The notes under the pieces are model-generated. The model ran no database searches. It worked only from the letters and a program-made list of their open reading frames with translations, and was not told where the DNA came from. 64,000 nt of DNA from Pacificimonas aurantium. Lineage in GTDB: Bacteria > Pseudomonadota > Alphaproteobacteria > Sphingomonadales > Sphingomonadaceae. The DNA is taken from the NCBI RefSeq assembly GCF_020092905.1, contig NZ_JAGSGB010000001.1, positions 1,302,001-1,366,000 on the forward strand. Direction: 5' to 3'. Position 1 is the first letter of the stretch. Each line of letters starts with the position of its first letter. Positions 9,010 through 18,097 of the stretch are shown piece by piece. The translations under genes were made by a program, and so were the position numbers.

Positions 9010-9831
9010 TCATCGCGGTCGAGCATAGTCGGACATCGCCTGCCTGTAACCCCTTTGGATGGTGTCGTAGCAATAGCGCGCCAGTGCCTTGCGGTCCTTG
9101 AAACCGGTCGGATCGACGGGCTCGTGGAAGACGACGTCTGCCCGCACATGGCGCAGGCGCAGCCAATCGACGACGCTCTCCCCGACGGTATAGTCGCCGA
9201 TCCAGCATAGAAACGGCCAGCGTGCGCGGGTTGCGGGCATGGCGCGGACGCGCGTGAAGGCGAGGCTTACGGGCTGCACCATGACACCGGGCGCTTCGCC
9301 GCTGGCGAGGCCGTGAAACAGCGGCGTCTTGAAGGGACGCGGGCGGCGCCCGTCATTGGTCGTGGCCTCGGGAAACATGATGCAGCTGTCGCCGCCGGCC
9401 AGGGTGGCCGTCAGCATGTTCTTCTGCTCGCCCGATCCGCGCTTGTCCTCGCGGTTCACGAACAGGGTGCGCTGCTGCGCACAGAAGAAGGCGAGCGCCT
9501 TCGCGTCCGAAATCTCGGCCTTCGCGACGAACCGCGCGCGCAGATACTGGCCCAGGATCGGGATGTCGGTCCAACTGAGATGATTGGCAATGAACAGGGT
9601 TGTGCCGCTGGCAGGCGTCCCGTGCTTTCGCACCGTCACACCGATGGCGTGGTTCAGCATGCGATGAAACAGTTTCGGGATGACCGGCTGCCGCCTGGGG
9701 AACAGCCGCATGGACAGCATGTTCAGCGGGACGAGGATGACGACCGCCGGGACGAGCCAGAACAGGATCCGTTCCCAGGGAATGCGATCCGCATAGGAAT
9801 AGACGTGGGAATAGCCCGGCTCCGTCTCCAC
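9010..9831 (-). CDS. plsC: 1-acyl-sn-glycerol-3-phosphate acyltransferase family protein
   Basis: This inner-membrane acyltransferase probably converts lysophosphatidic to phosphatidic acid. One hydrophobic segment (FWLVPAVVILVPLNML) is followed by the PlsC domain with NHLSWTDIP (the H-x4-D catalytic motif) and FPEATTNDG, a variant of FPEGT. The open frame reaches back into fur; I chose the GTG at 9831 (273 residues), 7 bases after the fur stop, because no ATG follows for ~40 residues. The order fur-plsC-miaB is common in this group. Confidence 0.85.
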   Translation of the reverse strand: METEPGYSHVYSYADRIPWERILFWLVPAVVILVPLNMLSMRLFPRRQPVIPKLFHRMLNHAIGVTVRKHGTPASGTTLFIANHLSWTDIPILGQYLRARFVAKAEISDAKALAFFCAQQRTLFVNREDKRGSGEQKNMLTATLAGGDSCIMFPEATTNDGRRPRPFKTPLFHGLASGEAPGVMVQPVSLAFTRVRAMPATRARWPFLCWIGDYTVGESVVDWLRLRHVRADVVFHEPVDPTGFKDRKALARYCYDTIQRGYRQAMSDYARPR

Positions 9832-9838
9832 GGGCGGT

Positions 9839-10255
9839 CTAGGACGCCTTTCGCTTGCGGCCGTACAGTTCCATGCGGTGATCGACGAGGTCGTAACCAA
9901 GACGTTCGGCGATGATGCGCTGGAGCTCTTCCAGTTCTTCGTCGTGGAACTCGACGACTTCGCCGCTCTCCACGTCGATCAGATGATCGTGATGTTCGTC
10001 GGGGGTGGGCTCGTAACGGGCACGACCGTCGCGAAAATCCAGGCGCTCCAGAATGCCCGCTTCTTCGAACAACCGGACCGTGCGGTAGACGGTCGCGATC
10101 GAGATGCGGTCGTCGACTTCCGACGCCCTGCGATAAAGCTCCTCGACGTCGGGATGGTCGTCGGCCTGCGACAGCACGCGCGCGATGACCCGGCGCTGCT
10201 CGGTGATCCGCAGTCCGCGTTCGGCGCACAGCGCCTCGAGATCGATCTTGCTCAT
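9839..10255 (-). CDS. fur: Fur-family metalloregulator
   Basis: A 138-residue Fur-type repressor: N-terminal winged helix (GLRITEQRRVIARVL, SIATVYRTVRLFEEAGI) and C-terminal dimerisation domain with the metal-site segment EHHDHLIDVESGEVVEF. The CxxC pairs of gamma-proteobacterial Fur are absent, with VESGE where a CxxCG would be. Alphaproteobacterial Fur/Mur proteins typically lack them and sense manganese or iron, so the metal cannot be told from sequence. A strong hairpin ends within 10 bases of its ATG, and no good ribosome site is visible. Confidence 0.92.
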   Translation of the reverse strand: MSKIDLEALCAERGLRITEQRRVIARVLSQADDHPDVEELYRRASEVDDRISIATVYRTVRLFEEAGILERLDFRDGRARYEPTPDEHHDHLIDVESGEVVEFHDEELEELQRIIAERLGYDLVDHRMELYGRKRKAS

Positions 10256-10262
10256 CTTACGG

Positions 10263-10295
10263 AAAAAGGGGTGCCAGTTCGCATGGCACCCCTTC
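10263..10295 (-). terminator. Rho-independent terminator-like hairpin between mucR and fur
   Basis: On the minus strand an 11-bp perfect stem (AAGGGGTGCCA with TGGCACCCCTT, 7-base loop) is followed by three more T residues, giving a TTTTT run. It would end the mucR transcript. Its position is odd: the 3' edge is only 7-10 bases upstream of the fur ATG, so it must also affect fur expression unless fur is leaderless or read through. Confidence 0.8.
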
Positions 10296-10344
10296 TAAGG
10301 TCAGGCCCCTGCCGGCGGCAAGGGCGAGTTACCGTTCGGTGCGC

Positions 10345-10767
10345 TTAGCGCGCGGCGCGTCCGCGTGTGCGCTTGGTGCCCAGGCCGATCTTCTTGGCCA
10401 GTTCCCGGCGCTGCTTGGCGTAGTTGGGGGCGACCATCGGATAGTCAGCGGGCAGGTTCCACTTACGGCGATAGTCTTCCGGCGTCATGTCATAGTGCGT
10501 CATCAGGTGGCGTTTCAGCATTTTCAGCTTCTTGCCGTCCTCGAGACATACGATGTAGTCCGGCTTGATGGAGGCGCGAACCGAAACTGCCGGCTCCTGG
10601 ACTTCCTCTTCCTCCTGAGCCGGGCCGAGCTTCGCGAGCGTGTTGTACACCTGCTCGATCAGCGTAGGCAGGTCGGAGACGGCGACCGTGTTATTGCCTA
10701 CATGCGCCGAAACAACCTCCGCCGTCAGGCTCAGAATGTCTTCGTGGAAATCTACTTCGTCTTCCAT
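10345..10767 (-). CDS. MucR/Ros family zinc-finger transcriptional regulator
   Basis: A 140-residue protein. MucR proteins are alphaproteobacterial H-NS-like global regulators that bind AT-rich DNA. The zinc-finger region reads IVCLEDGKKLKMLKRHLMTHY, so the second finger ligand is Asp instead of Cys (C-x2-D), as in several MucR proteins; TPEDYRRKWNLP follows, as is typical. Start is the second ATG of an ATGATG pair, 5 bases after GGAG. The ~50 bases upstream are AT-rich, which would suit autoregulation. A terminator hairpin follows the gene. Confidence 0.9.
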   Translation of the reverse strand: MEDEVDFHEDILSLTAEVVSAHVGNNTVAVSDLPTLIEQVYNTLAKLGPAQEEEEVQEPAVSVRASIKPDYIVCLEDGKKLKMLKRHLMTHYDMTPEDYRRKWNLPADYPMVAPNYAKQRRELAKKIGLGTKRTRGRAAR

Positions 10768-10821
10768 CATAACTCCGTACTGCACTTTCTCAATTAGGTT
10801 GCGCCGCCTATGATACTTCTA

Positions 10822-11316
10822 TCAAAGGACTTCAAGGCCTTTTTTGGCGGATTTCAAAGGTAGTAAAGTTTTCATCGTAATAGCGTCGAATTTAGTGCCG
10901 TCATGTCCGGAATAATACTCCCGTCTCCGGCCGACTTCGACAAATCCTAACGTTTGATAAGCTTTACGTGCGGCGACATTATTTTCCCGCATTTCCAAAT
11001 GCATGGTAGTGGAGCCTCGGGCGGCGGCATGATTTGCCGCCCGTTCGACAAGCTGGCGACCGAGTCCGCGGCGGCGAAATCGAGGCCTCACGCCGACCAG
11101 CAGCAACTCGGTCTCGTCCGCCACGCTCCTGATCAGGCTGAAGCCCAGGAGAATATTGTCGGTCTCGGCTATTTCACATGCCGTACCGGTTCCGGCCAAG
11201 GTCGTGGCGATCTGCGCGCCTGTCCAACCTTCGCCGAAGCGTGGATCGAAAATCTCACGGCAAATCTCGCCTAGCCTGTCTGCATCGGAGGACGGAGCGG
11301 GACGGAACGTCAGCAC
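10822..11316 (-). CDS. rimI: Ribosomal-protein-alanine N-acetyltransferase RimI
   Basis: A 164-residue GNAT protein with the acetyl-CoA loop RRRGLGRQL and the downstream EMRENNVAARKAYQTLGF block typical of RimI. RimI acetylates the N-terminus of ribosomal protein S18. It overlaps the tsaB stop by 7 bases; tsaB-rimI coupling is common and supports the assignment over a generic GNAT. The last residues (LKSAKKGLEVL) are less conserved. Confidence 0.9.
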   Translation of the reverse strand: MLTFRPAPSSDADRLGEICREIFDPRFGEGWTGAQIATTLAGTGTACEIAETDNILLGFSLIRSVADETELLLVGVRPRFRRRGLGRQLVERAANHAAARGSTTMHLEMRENNVAARKAYQTLGFVEVGRRREYYSGHDGTKFDAITMKTLLPLKSAKKGLEVL

Positions 11317-11969
11317 GGGGCGCCGGGTACTTTCGCGTCGGGCGGGCGCACGTAGAGCGGCTGCGGCGGCAGGAGGTGCCGTTCGAGATTCGGCACATGG
11401 ACCAGGTCGACAAGCCGGGGAGGGTCCGCGGATCCGCGTGCGACCGGTGAGGGGGCGTCGACGAGCTCGAGGCCCGTCCCCGCAATGGCCGCGATGCCTT
11501 CGAGGGCCAGATCGCCGCGAGGAACGGCGACCGGCGGCCCTAGCGAGGCTGCCGTTTCGTCGAAGCGTTCGAGGAAAACCTCGCCGCGGCCCCCGTCGAG
11601 GACTATCCCCAGCGGCGCGGGCAGCCCCTCATGAAAGGCGCGGGCGGCGGTCAGCAGGGAAGAGGAGATGCCGTGGACCGGGACGTTCCAGGCAAGACCG
11701 AGCGCGCGGGCGGCTGCCACACCGATACGAATGCCCGTGAAGCTTCCGGGTCCTGTCTCGACGATGATGCTGTTCGCGGTCACGCCGCCGAGAAGCTCCG
11801 CCAACATCGGCATCAGCCGCTCCGCATGCCCACGGCCGATCAGTTCGTCGGTGTGCCGGGTGACGGCTCCCTTCTCGACAAGCGCCAGCGAACAGGCGCG
11901 GTGGGCGGTACCGATACCCAAGAGCGGCCCGGCCAGCGCGTCGGCCGCCGCGGTCAGAGTATCCGGCAT
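11310..11969 (-). CDS. tsaB: tRNA threonylcarbamoyladenosine biosynthesis protein TsaB
   Basis: TsaB is a non-catalytic ASKHA-fold partner of TsaD in making t6A37 of ANN-decoding tRNAs. The family block VETGPGSFTGIRIGVAAARALGLA is present. The open frame extends upstream into the nitroreductase gene, but the ATG at 11969 (MPDTLTAAADALAGPLLGIGTA, 219 residues) fits the family length. It overlaps the end of the nitroreductase by 16 bases and rimI by 7, so these three form one transcription unit. Confidence 0.92.
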   Translation of the reverse strand: MPDTLTAAADALAGPLLGIGTAHRACSLALVEKGAVTRHTDELIGRGHAERLMPMLAELLGGVTANSIIVETGPGSFTGIRIGVAAARALGLAWNVPVHGISSSLLTAARAFHEGLPAPLGIVLDGGRGEVFLERFDETAASLGPPVAVPRGDLALEGIAAIAGTGLELVDAPSPVARGSADPPRLVDLVHVPNLERHLLPPQPLYVRPPDAKVPGAPC

Positions 11970-12559
11970 GCCTCGTCGAAGGACAGACGCGGACTGCGAT
12001 CGAACAGGTCCTTCTGGCTGCCGTGGCCAAGCGCGCAGATGAAATTCGATTTGACTGTGGTTCCGCCGAAGAAGGCCGCGTCGACCTTCTCCTTGTCGAA
12101 GCCGGACATGGGACCGCAATCGAGTCCGAGCGCGCGCGCCGCGATGATCAGATAGGCCCCTTGAAGACTGGAATTGCGGAAGGCGGTCTCCTCGACCAGA
12201 GGGCCGTCCGGACCGTCGTCTCCTACGAACCAGCTGCGCGCGTCCGTATGCGGGAAAAGCTGCGGCAGTTTTTCGTAGAATTCCATGTCCATCCCGATGA
12301 TGGCGACGACCGGCGCCGTTCTCACCTTCTCGACATTTCCGTCCATGACGCAGGCGGCGAGCTTTTCACGCGCGTCGGCGGTCTGGCAGAAGATCAGCCG
12401 AGCCGGCTGGCAGTTGGCGGACGTCGGCCCCATGCGCATCAGGTCGTAGAGCGCCTCAAGTTCGACCCGGCTGACCGTTTCGTCTTTCCAGGCATTGTAA
12501 CTTCGCGCCGAACGGAAGATCAGATCGAGGTCTCGGTCGCTCAGTAAATGGTCGGACAT
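11954..12559 (-). CDS. Nitroreductase family protein, malonic-semialdehyde-reductase (RutE) type
   Basis: A 201-residue FMN-dependent oxidoreductase. The opening SARSYNAWKDETVSRVELEALYDLMRMGPTS and the GPMSGFDKEKVD block match the RutE/HadB branch of the nitroreductase superfamily, which reduces malonic semialdehyde or nitro compounds using NAD(P)H. No rut pyrimidine-degradation genes are nearby, so the physiological substrate is unknown. First gene of the nitroreductase-tsaB-rimI run. Confidence 0.82.
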   Translation of the reverse strand: MSDHLLSDRDLDLIFRSARSYNAWKDETVSRVELEALYDLMRMGPTSANCQPARLIFCQTADAREKLAACVMDGNVEKVRTAPVVAIIGMDMEFYEKLPQLFPHTDARSWFVGDDGPDGPLVEETAFRNSSLQGAYLIIAARALGLDCGPMSGFDKEKVDAAFFGGTTVKSNFICALGHGSQKDLFDRSPRLSFDEACRIL

Positions 12560-12631
12560 GAAAACTCCGGGTACGGAAGGGGCGCAACGCCACCGGCGCT
12601 AAAGCTGTGCGGTCCTTACCGCAAGTCGCGT

Positions 12632-13189
12632 CTAGACCGCGCGTACTTCCGTCACTTCGGGGACGTAATAGCGCAGCAGGTTCTCGATGCCGTTCTTCAG
12701 CGTCATGGTGGACGAGGGGCAGCCGGCGCAGGCACCCTGCATCTTCAGATAGACGATGCCCTCCTGAAAGCCGTGGAAAACGATGTCGCCGCCGTCTCCC
12801 GCCACCGCCGGGCGGACCCGGTCATCAAGCAGTTCGGTGATCTGTGCGCGGATGTCGGCATCTTCTTCATTTTCGTCGATCCGGGGCGCGGTTTCGGTCT
12901 CGCCGCGGACCAGCGGGGCGCCGCTCGCGAAGTGATCAACCAAGATGCCCATCACCTCGGGCTTCAAAGTGGCCCAGTCGGATCCCGCCGGATCGCGCGT
13001 CACCGATACGAAGTCGGCGCCGAAAAACACCCCGGTGACGCTGCCCAGCGAGAACAGCGCGGAGGCGAGCGGCGAAACTTCCGCATCGTCCGGATTGTCG
13101 AAGTCATAGGTGCGCTCGGGCGAAACCGGGCGGCCGGGCTGGAACATCAGCGTCGCGGGATTGGGCGTCGGCTGCGTCTGAATATGCAT
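12632..13189 (-). CDS. nfuA: Nfu-type iron-sulfur cluster scaffold/carrier
   Basis: A 185-residue protein with an N-terminal Nfu_N domain (MHIQTQPTPNPATLMF, residues 1-90) and a C-terminal NifU domain containing the cluster-binding CxxC in GACAGCPSSTMTLKNGIE. It accepts and delivers Fe-S clusters. It stands between the universal stress protein and the nitroreductase, all minus strand, with short gaps. The symbol nfuA is used for the general type; this domain order is the mitochondrial/alphaproteobacterial Nfu form. Confidence 0.93.
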   Translation of the reverse strand: MHIQTQPTPNPATLMFQPGRPVSPERTYDFDNPDDAEVSPLASALFSLGSVTGVFFGADFVSVTRDPAGSDWATLKPEVMGILVDHFASGAPLVRGETETAPRIDENEEDADIRAQITELLDDRVRPAVAGDGGDIVFHGFQEGIVYLKMQGACAGCPSSTMTLKNGIENLLRYYVPEVTEVRAV

Positions 13190-13233
13190 TGTGTTCGGGC
13201 TCCTTCAGAGCCGATGTGAGGCGCGGGTCCCGG

Positions 13234-13743
13234 TCAATCAAGGCCTCGGTCGGCACCGTTGCCGCCAGTCAGCTCGTCGATGGCGTCTTCGCTCAGGGCG
13301 CCCGGTACGATGATGATGACGACCGGCAGGCCGCCGGCGCGCTCACCCGCAAAGTGGGAGACGAGCGGGCCCGGGGCGCCCTTCGACGCGGCGCCCAGGA
13401 CGAGGGCCGAGAGCTGCGGGTCCTGCTCGACGACTGCCGCCACTTCCTCCACCAGCTTGCCCTGGCGGACGACCAGCGACGGTATGATTTGCGACAGGCG
13501 GCGGACATGATCGGCGGAGCGCACCAGCGCTGCCTCGGCAGCCTCCTGCGCCTCGGCGGCGATCATGTCCTGTACGCCGCCCCACTGCACGAACTCGGCC
13601 GGACGGATGACATAGAGCAGCGTAATCTGTCCGCCGATGGCTTCGGCGCGGCGTACCGCATAGCGCAGCGCCTTCTCGGCTTCATCGCTGCCGTCCACCA
13701 CCAGCAGATAGCCGGGGCCGCGGTCGCTCGGGCTCCAGCTCAT
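13234..13743 (-). CDS. Universal stress protein (UspA family)
   Basis: A 169-residue single-domain Usp. The start YLLVVDGSDEAEKALRYAVRRAEAIGG gives the nucleotide-binding Asp; the C-terminal phosphate-binding block appears weakened (VLGAASKGAPGPLVSHFAGERAGG, where ATP-binding members have G-x2-G-x9-GS). It overlaps the DUF2333 gene as ATGA, so the two are translationally coupled. The C-terminal tail past residue 150 is unusual in sequence. Confidence 0.83.
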   Translation of the reverse strand: MSWSPSDRGPGYLLVVDGSDEAEKALRYAVRRAEAIGGQITLLYVIRPAEFVQWGGVQDMIAAEAQEAAEAALVRSADHVRRLSQIIPSLVVRQGKLVEEVAAVVEQDPQLSALVLGAASKGAPGPLVSHFAGERAGGLPVVIIIVPGALSEDAIDELTGGNGADRGLD

Positions 13744-14681
13744 GATGCGCGGGCCAGTCCGGTTTCGATCCGGCCCAGCGTTTCGATGGAGCGGCTCAGG
13801 AAATAGCCCTGCGCGGTCAGGTCGTCCCGCCCGACGAAGGCGGCGCGCTCGGTCGCGATCTGGTCGAGACTTTCGATGGCCTCGACAATGGCCGAAATCA
13901 GCTGCCGCTCGCGCAGATTGGGAGCGAAGTCGCTGCGGACGCCGCGCAGCAGCAACCCGGCGGCATAGGCCTGACCGCGTATGAACTCATAGGAGATGCT
14001 TGCCTCGTCCGCGCCGTCTTCGCCGCGAATGGGCGCATCCAGACCCTCGCGCCCGGCCTCGAGGCTGCGGCGGACGGCGCTTACCAGTGCCAGTGCCGTC
14101 TCCGCGTCGTCCGGGCGTACGATCTCGCCGGTCGCAAGGGCGGTGTTGTAGGCGATGAGGTCTTCGGCAGCGTCATGATAATAGGATCCGGCGCTCGCGC
14201 CGATGAAGGGGAAGCGGCCGTGGAACACACCGCGGGCAGGATCGATGGACAGGCTTTCCGCCGCGCGGGCCAGCCGCTGCTCGTTCTCCCGCTCGGACAG
14301 GGCACCGACGGCCGTCTCGACCATCGCGACGGTACCTCTTTGAAAGGCGGGCATGCGGCCAAGCCCGGCCGTGGGGGACAGGAAGCTATCGTTCGGCGTC
14401 CAGCCCCCACGGTCGATTTCGCGCTCCAGGATCGTCGCCGCATAGGCGGCGGTAACGCTGCCACCGGGGGGAAGAGCCGCCGGGGCCGGGCGCAGCGTCA
14501 TGTCGGCGTTGCGGTCGTCGATGATCAGCGCCGCCACGCCCCAGTATAGGATCGCAAGGACAGCGATGGCGACCAGCGCCGTGGCCCAGCGCGGCGCCCC
14601 GAGCCAGGTCTTTGCCGGGCGGCCGTCCGCCTGTGCGCCGGAAAGGCGCTGACGCAGGGAAGAGAGGGTACTCAGCGGCAC
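13740..14681 (-). CDS. DUF2333 family membrane-anchored protein
   Basis: A 313-residue protein with one membrane segment (residues ~31-51, ATALVAIAVLAILYWGVAAL) after a short cytoplasmic basic N-terminus, and a long, probably periplasmic, alpha-helical domain. The block GGWTPNDSFLSPTAGLGRMPAFQRG resembles the conserved part of DUF2333. Function is unknown. It is co-transcribed with the Usp gene (4-base overlap) and is followed by the Nfu gene, pointing to an envelope or stress link, but that is only context. Confidence 0.75.
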   Translation of the reverse strand: MPLSTLSSLRQRLSGAQADGRPAKTWLGAPRWATALVAIAVLAILYWGVAALIIDDRNADMTLRPAPAALPPGGSVTAAYAATILEREIDRGGWTPNDSFLSPTAGLGRMPAFQRGTVAMVETAVGALSERENEQRLARAAESLSIDPARGVFHGRFPFIGASAGSYYHDAAEDLIAYNTALATGEIVRPDDAETALALVSAVRRSLEAGREGLDAPIRGEDGADEASISYEFIRGQAYAAGLLLRGVRSDFAPNLRERQLISAIVEAIESLDQIATERAAFVGRDDLTAQGYFLSRSIETLGRIETGLARAS

Positions 14682-14711
14682 GCGGGTCCTCGCAGGTCCT
14701 TAAGAAGAGGG

Positions 14712-15386
14712 CTACAGATAGGCTCGGACATGATCCTCATAATGCTCGATAGTCCAGCTTTCGGGCTCCTCCGCTGCCGCGTCGCACCATTCGGTGATCC
14801 ACGGATGCGCGCAGATCGCCGTCTGATAGGTGGCTGCGGCGCCGGTCAGATCGATGCCGTAGGTTCTGAATCGCATCGCTACCGGCGCATACATCATGTC
14901 CGCCGCGCCAAAGGCGCCGAACAGGTACGGGCCGCCGTCACCATAGTCCTCGCGCGCCTTCGTCCACAGCTGTTCGATCCGCTCCGCGTCGCGGCGGGCA
15001 TCCTCTTCCAGGCGGAAGGTCCGGTAGCTGCTGCACACGTCCATCGGGCACTGGCGGCGAAGCGCCGTGAAGCCTGCGTGCATTTCCGCCGCGATCGACC
15101 GCGCAAACGCGCGCGCCGCGCCGTCTACGGGCCAGTAGGCGGTCTGACCGTAGCGGTCCGATAGCCAGTCGATAATGGCAAGGCTTTCCCAGACGGCGAT
15201 GTCGCCGTCCCATACCGTGGGGACCCGGGAGGAAGGCATAAGGGCAGGGTCGGCCTTCTTTTCCGCCCATTCCGGCGTGTCCATTGGGATGACGAGTTCC
15301 TCGAAATCCTGCCCGGACTGTTTCATCGCAAGCCAGCCGCGCAGCGACCAGCTCGAATAGCGCTTGTTGCCGAGGATGATCCTCAC
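14712..15386 (-). CDS. Glutathione S-transferase family protein
   Basis: A 224-residue GST-fold protein. The N-terminus RIILGNKRYSSWSLRGWLAMKQSG carries the NKxYSSWSLRxWL signature of one bacterial GST subfamily, with SRVPTVWDGDIAVWESLAIIDWLSDRYG forming the glutathione site. The frame is open to a TTG at 15410, but the GTG at 15386 gives the conserved short N-terminus and has AAGG about 10 bases upstream. Substrate unknown. Confidence 0.85.
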   Translation of the reverse strand: MRIILGNKRYSSWSLRGWLAMKQSGQDFEELVIPMDTPEWAEKKADPALMPSSRVPTVWDGDIAVWESLAIIDWLSDRYGQTAYWPVDGAARAFARSIAAEMHAGFTALRRQCPMDVCSSYRTFRLEEDARRDAERIEQLWTKAREDYGDGGPYLFGAFGAADMMYAPVAMRFRTYGIDLTGAAATYQTAICAHPWITEWCDAAAEEPESWTIEHYEDHVRAYL

Positions 15387-15458
15387 AGGGTCTCGCCTTT
15401 TGCCGAACAAACCGTCTTTCCGCGCCTAAGCTGCGCGGCTGGCGCCGTCGAGGGGGTG

Positions 15459-16121
15459 TCAGCTTCGCGCGGCGTCCAGAATGGTCAGCCGCATCTGGTC
15501 GATGCCCTCGTTCTTCTCGGCGCTGGAGACCAGAACTTCGGGGAACGCCGCCGGCCGTTTCGAAAGCGCAGCGAGCGCCTCCTTCTGCACGAATGCGGCG
15601 CCCGTCGGCTTCACCTTGTCGGCTTTCGTCAGCGCCACCTGATAGGTGACAGCTGCCTCGTCGAGCAGTTCCATCACCTCGAGGTCTACATCCTTGATGC
15701 CGCGGCGCACGTCGATCAGCAGCATGACGCGGCGCAGGGTGGCGCGGCCTCGCAGATAATCGAAGACCAGCCGCTTCCAGCCCTCGACGACCTGCTTGGG
15801 AGCCTTCGCGAAGCCGTAGCCGGGCATGTCCACCAACCGAAGCTCGGGCGGTTCGCCGATCGGAAAGAGGTTCAGAAGCTGGGTGCGCCCCGGCGTGTTC
15901 GAAGTTCTGGCCAGCCCATGCTGTCCGCAAAGGGCGTTCAGCAGCGACGATTTTCCGACGTTCGACCGGCCGGCAAAGGCGATTTCCGGAACGTCGTCGG
16001 CGGGTAGCTGGTCGAGAGCACTGACCGACTTCGCGAAGGCCGCGCCGGACTTGAACAGGTCGCGGGCATAGCGCTCCGCCCCTGCGCCCGTTCCCGAGCC
16101 TGAAGGCGCGGCGCCGTTCAC
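15459..16121 (-). CDS. engB: Ribosome biogenesis GTPase EngB (YsxC/YihA)
   Basis: A 220-residue GTPase needed for late 50S assembly. G1 is GRSNVGKSS, the G2 threonine lies in SNTPGRTQ, G3 is DMPGYG, and G4 is TKAD. Start is the GTG at 16121, whose GTGA overlaps the yidC TGA; the frame is open far upstream within yidC, but that part is not family sequence. It is the last gene of the rpmH-rnpA-yidD-yidC-engB operon. Confidence 0.94.
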   Translation of the reverse strand: MNGAAPSGSGTGAGAERYARDLFKSGAAFAKSVSALDQLPADDVPEIAFAGRSNVGKSSLLNALCGQHGLARTSNTPGRTQLLNLFPIGEPPELRLVDMPGYGFAKAPKQVVEGWKRLVFDYLRGRATLRRVMLLIDVRRGIKDVDLEVMELLDEAAVTYQVALTKADKVKPTGAAFVQKEALAALSKRPAAFPEVLVSSAEKNEGIDQMRLTILDAARS

Positions 16122-17827
16122 TTCGCCTTCGCGGGCTCTGCGGGCGGTTCCTCGCGCGGATATTTCTTCAGGAGCATCCACTGCTGGCCGATCGAGATGA
16201 TGTTGTTGATCGTCCAGTAAAGCTGCAGCCCGGCCGCGAAGGGCGCCATGATGAACATGAAGATCCAAGGCATGATGCCGAATATCTTCTTCTGGATGTC
16301 GTCCATGGGCGTCGGGTTCAGGCGCATCATCAGCCACATCGAGATGCCGAGGAGGATCGGCAGCACGCCAATGGCCAGGAAGCCGGGCGGGTCGAAGGGC
16401 AGGAAGCCGAACAGGTTGACCGGCGTCAGCGGGTCGGGCGCGGACAGGTCCCGGATCCAGAGCGCGAACGGTTCGTGCCGGACGTCGATGGCCAGCAGCA
16501 GCGTCTTGTAGAGCGCGTAGAAGATCGGAATCTGCAGGAAGATCGGCAGGCAGCCGCCCAGGGGGTTCACCTTCTCCGTCTTGTACAGTTGCATCATCTC
16601 CTGTTGCAGCTTGGGCTTGTCGTCCTTGTAGCGTTCCTGCAGCGCCTTCATCTTCGGCTGCACGCGGCGCATCTTCGCCATGCTTTCATATTGCTTGTGC
16701 GCGATCGGGAACAGGACGATCCGGATCAGCACCACGAGAATGATGATGGCGACACCGAAGTTGCCCACCAGTCCGAACAGCCAGGCCAGCAGGTGATAGA
16801 TCGGCTTTGCGATGAAGCCGAACCAGCCCCAATCGATGGCGCCCTCCATACGCGGAATGCCAAGGTAGTCATCGTAGCGCTCGAGCACCTCGACTTCCTT
16901 TGCACCGGCGAACAGGCGGAATTCGCTGCTTGCCGCACGGTTCGGACCCACGGCGAGCGGGTCGCCCTGCATCGTCGCTTCGTAGCGGTCGCTGCCGCCG
17001 CCCGTACGGAAAGCTGCGCGCACGGGCTCGCCGTCGCCCGCAATCAGCGCGGACAGCCAGTATGTGTCGGTAAAGCCCAGCCAGCCGCCGTCGGCGGCGA
17101 CCTCTTCGCGCCCCTCCAGGTCGTCATAGCCGAGATCGTAGTCGAGACCGTCGGGACCGGAGGAAACGGGCCCCACATGGGCCGTCCAGGTGTCCTCGTT
17201 GGGGCCGGTGCCGTCGCGCGCGATCTGACCATAGGGGCGCGCAATGACCGCTGAACTGCCACGGTTCTCGATCCGCTGCCGGACGGTGAACAGGTAGTCC
17301 TCATCGACAGAGAGTTCGATCAGGAAGCGCATGCCGGCATCGTTCGTCCAGCTGAGCGTGACCGGACTGTCCGGAGTCAGGCGCTCGCCGCTCGCCTGCC
17401 AGCGCGTCGTCGGTCCCGGCAGGTCGCCGTCGCCGGTCCAGCCGAACTGCGCGAAATAAGCGTCCTGCGCGCCGCTCGGCGAAAACAGGCGAATATCGGT
17501 GTCGGCTTCGAGCGTCTCGTGATGGCGGCGCAGCAGCAGGTCGTCGAGGCGTGCGCCCGTCAGGTTGATCGAGCCTTCGAGTGCCGGCGTGTCGATCAGG
17601 ACGCGCGGGCTGTCCGTAAGCACGTCAGCCCGGTCGCGGATGGCGGTCGGCGTGATCGAAACGGGACCCGCATCGTCGTCGGGCAGGACGACCTGTTCGC
17701 CGTCCACGAATTCCGTCGCCGGTTCGCGGCTGGTCGGAAAGAATTCTTCGCTGATGAAGCCCCATCCGAACAGAACCGCCATGGACAGGACCATGGCGAG
17801 AATGAGGTTCCTGGTATCGTTGTTCAA
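16118..17827 (-). CDS. yidC: Membrane protein insertase YidC
   Basis: A 569-residue inner-membrane insertase that works with and without SecYEG. It has an N-terminal signal-anchor ([19 protein letters not shown]), a large periplasmic P1 domain, and the C-terminal 60KD_IMP core with [20 protein letters not shown] and four further membrane segments. Length and order are standard for alphaproteobacteria. Its start overlaps the yidD stop as ATGA, and its stop overlaps engB as GTGA. Confidence 0.97.
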   Translation of the reverse strand: MNNDTRNLILAMVLSMAVLFGWGFISEEFFPTSREPATEFVDGEQVVLPDDDAGPVSITPTAIRDRADVLTDSPRVLIDTPALEGSINLTGARLDDLLLRRHHETLEADTDIRLFSPSGAQDAYFAQFGWTGDGDLPGPTTRWQASGERLTPDSPVTLSWTNDAGMRFLIELSVDEDYLFTVRQRIENRGSSAVIARPYGQIARDGTGPNEDTWTAHVGPVSSGPDGLDYDLGYDDLEGREEVAADGGWLGFTDTYWLSALIAGDGEPVRAAFRTGGGSDRYEATMQGDPLAVGPNRAASSEFRLFAGAKEVEVLERYDDYLGIPRMEGAIDWGWFGFIAKPIYHLLAWLFGLVGNFGVAIIILVVLIRIVLFPIAHKQYESMAKMRRVQPKMKALQERYKDDKPKLQQEMMQLYKTEKVNPLGGCLPIFLQIPIFYALYKTLLLAIDVRHEPFALWIRDLSAPDPLTPVNLFGFLPFDPPGFLAIGVLPILLGISMWLMMRLNPTPMDDIQKKIFGIMPWIFMFIMAPFAAGLQLYWTINNIISIGQQWMLLKKYPREEPPAEPAKAK

Positions 17828-18087
17828 GCGAGGTCCCCGTTCTCTTTTCCGCTATGCCGCTTCGATCCCTTGCGGGCCGGCGGTACCGGGTCGTATCCAG
17901 ATGGTCCTAGTGGATGGCAGCGCAAGAGACGCCGGAGAGCGAGCAGCCCTCCTTTTCCTGCGCCGTGCCTCTCTATGGCTTCCGCGGCGTAATGTGAACA
18001 GGTCGGCTGAAAGCGGCAGGTGGGGCCGAACAGAGGGGAGAGGGCCCGTTGCCAGACCCTGACCAGCAGAAGGAGCGCGCGCTTCAC
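17824..18087 (-). CDS. yidD: Membrane protein insertion efficiency factor YidD
   Basis: An 87-residue YidD protein. The conserved core [27 protein letters not shown] and the [13 protein letters not shown] motif are intact. The family assists membrane insertion alongside YidC. It begins 10 bases after the rnpA stop and overlaps yidC by 4 bases. Confidence 0.94.
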   Translation of the reverse strand: MKRALLLLVRVWQRALSPLFGPTCRFQPTCSHYAAEAIERHGAGKGGLLALRRLLRCHPLGPSGYDPVPPARKGSKRHSGKENGDLA

Positions 18088-18097
18088 GGCGACCGTG

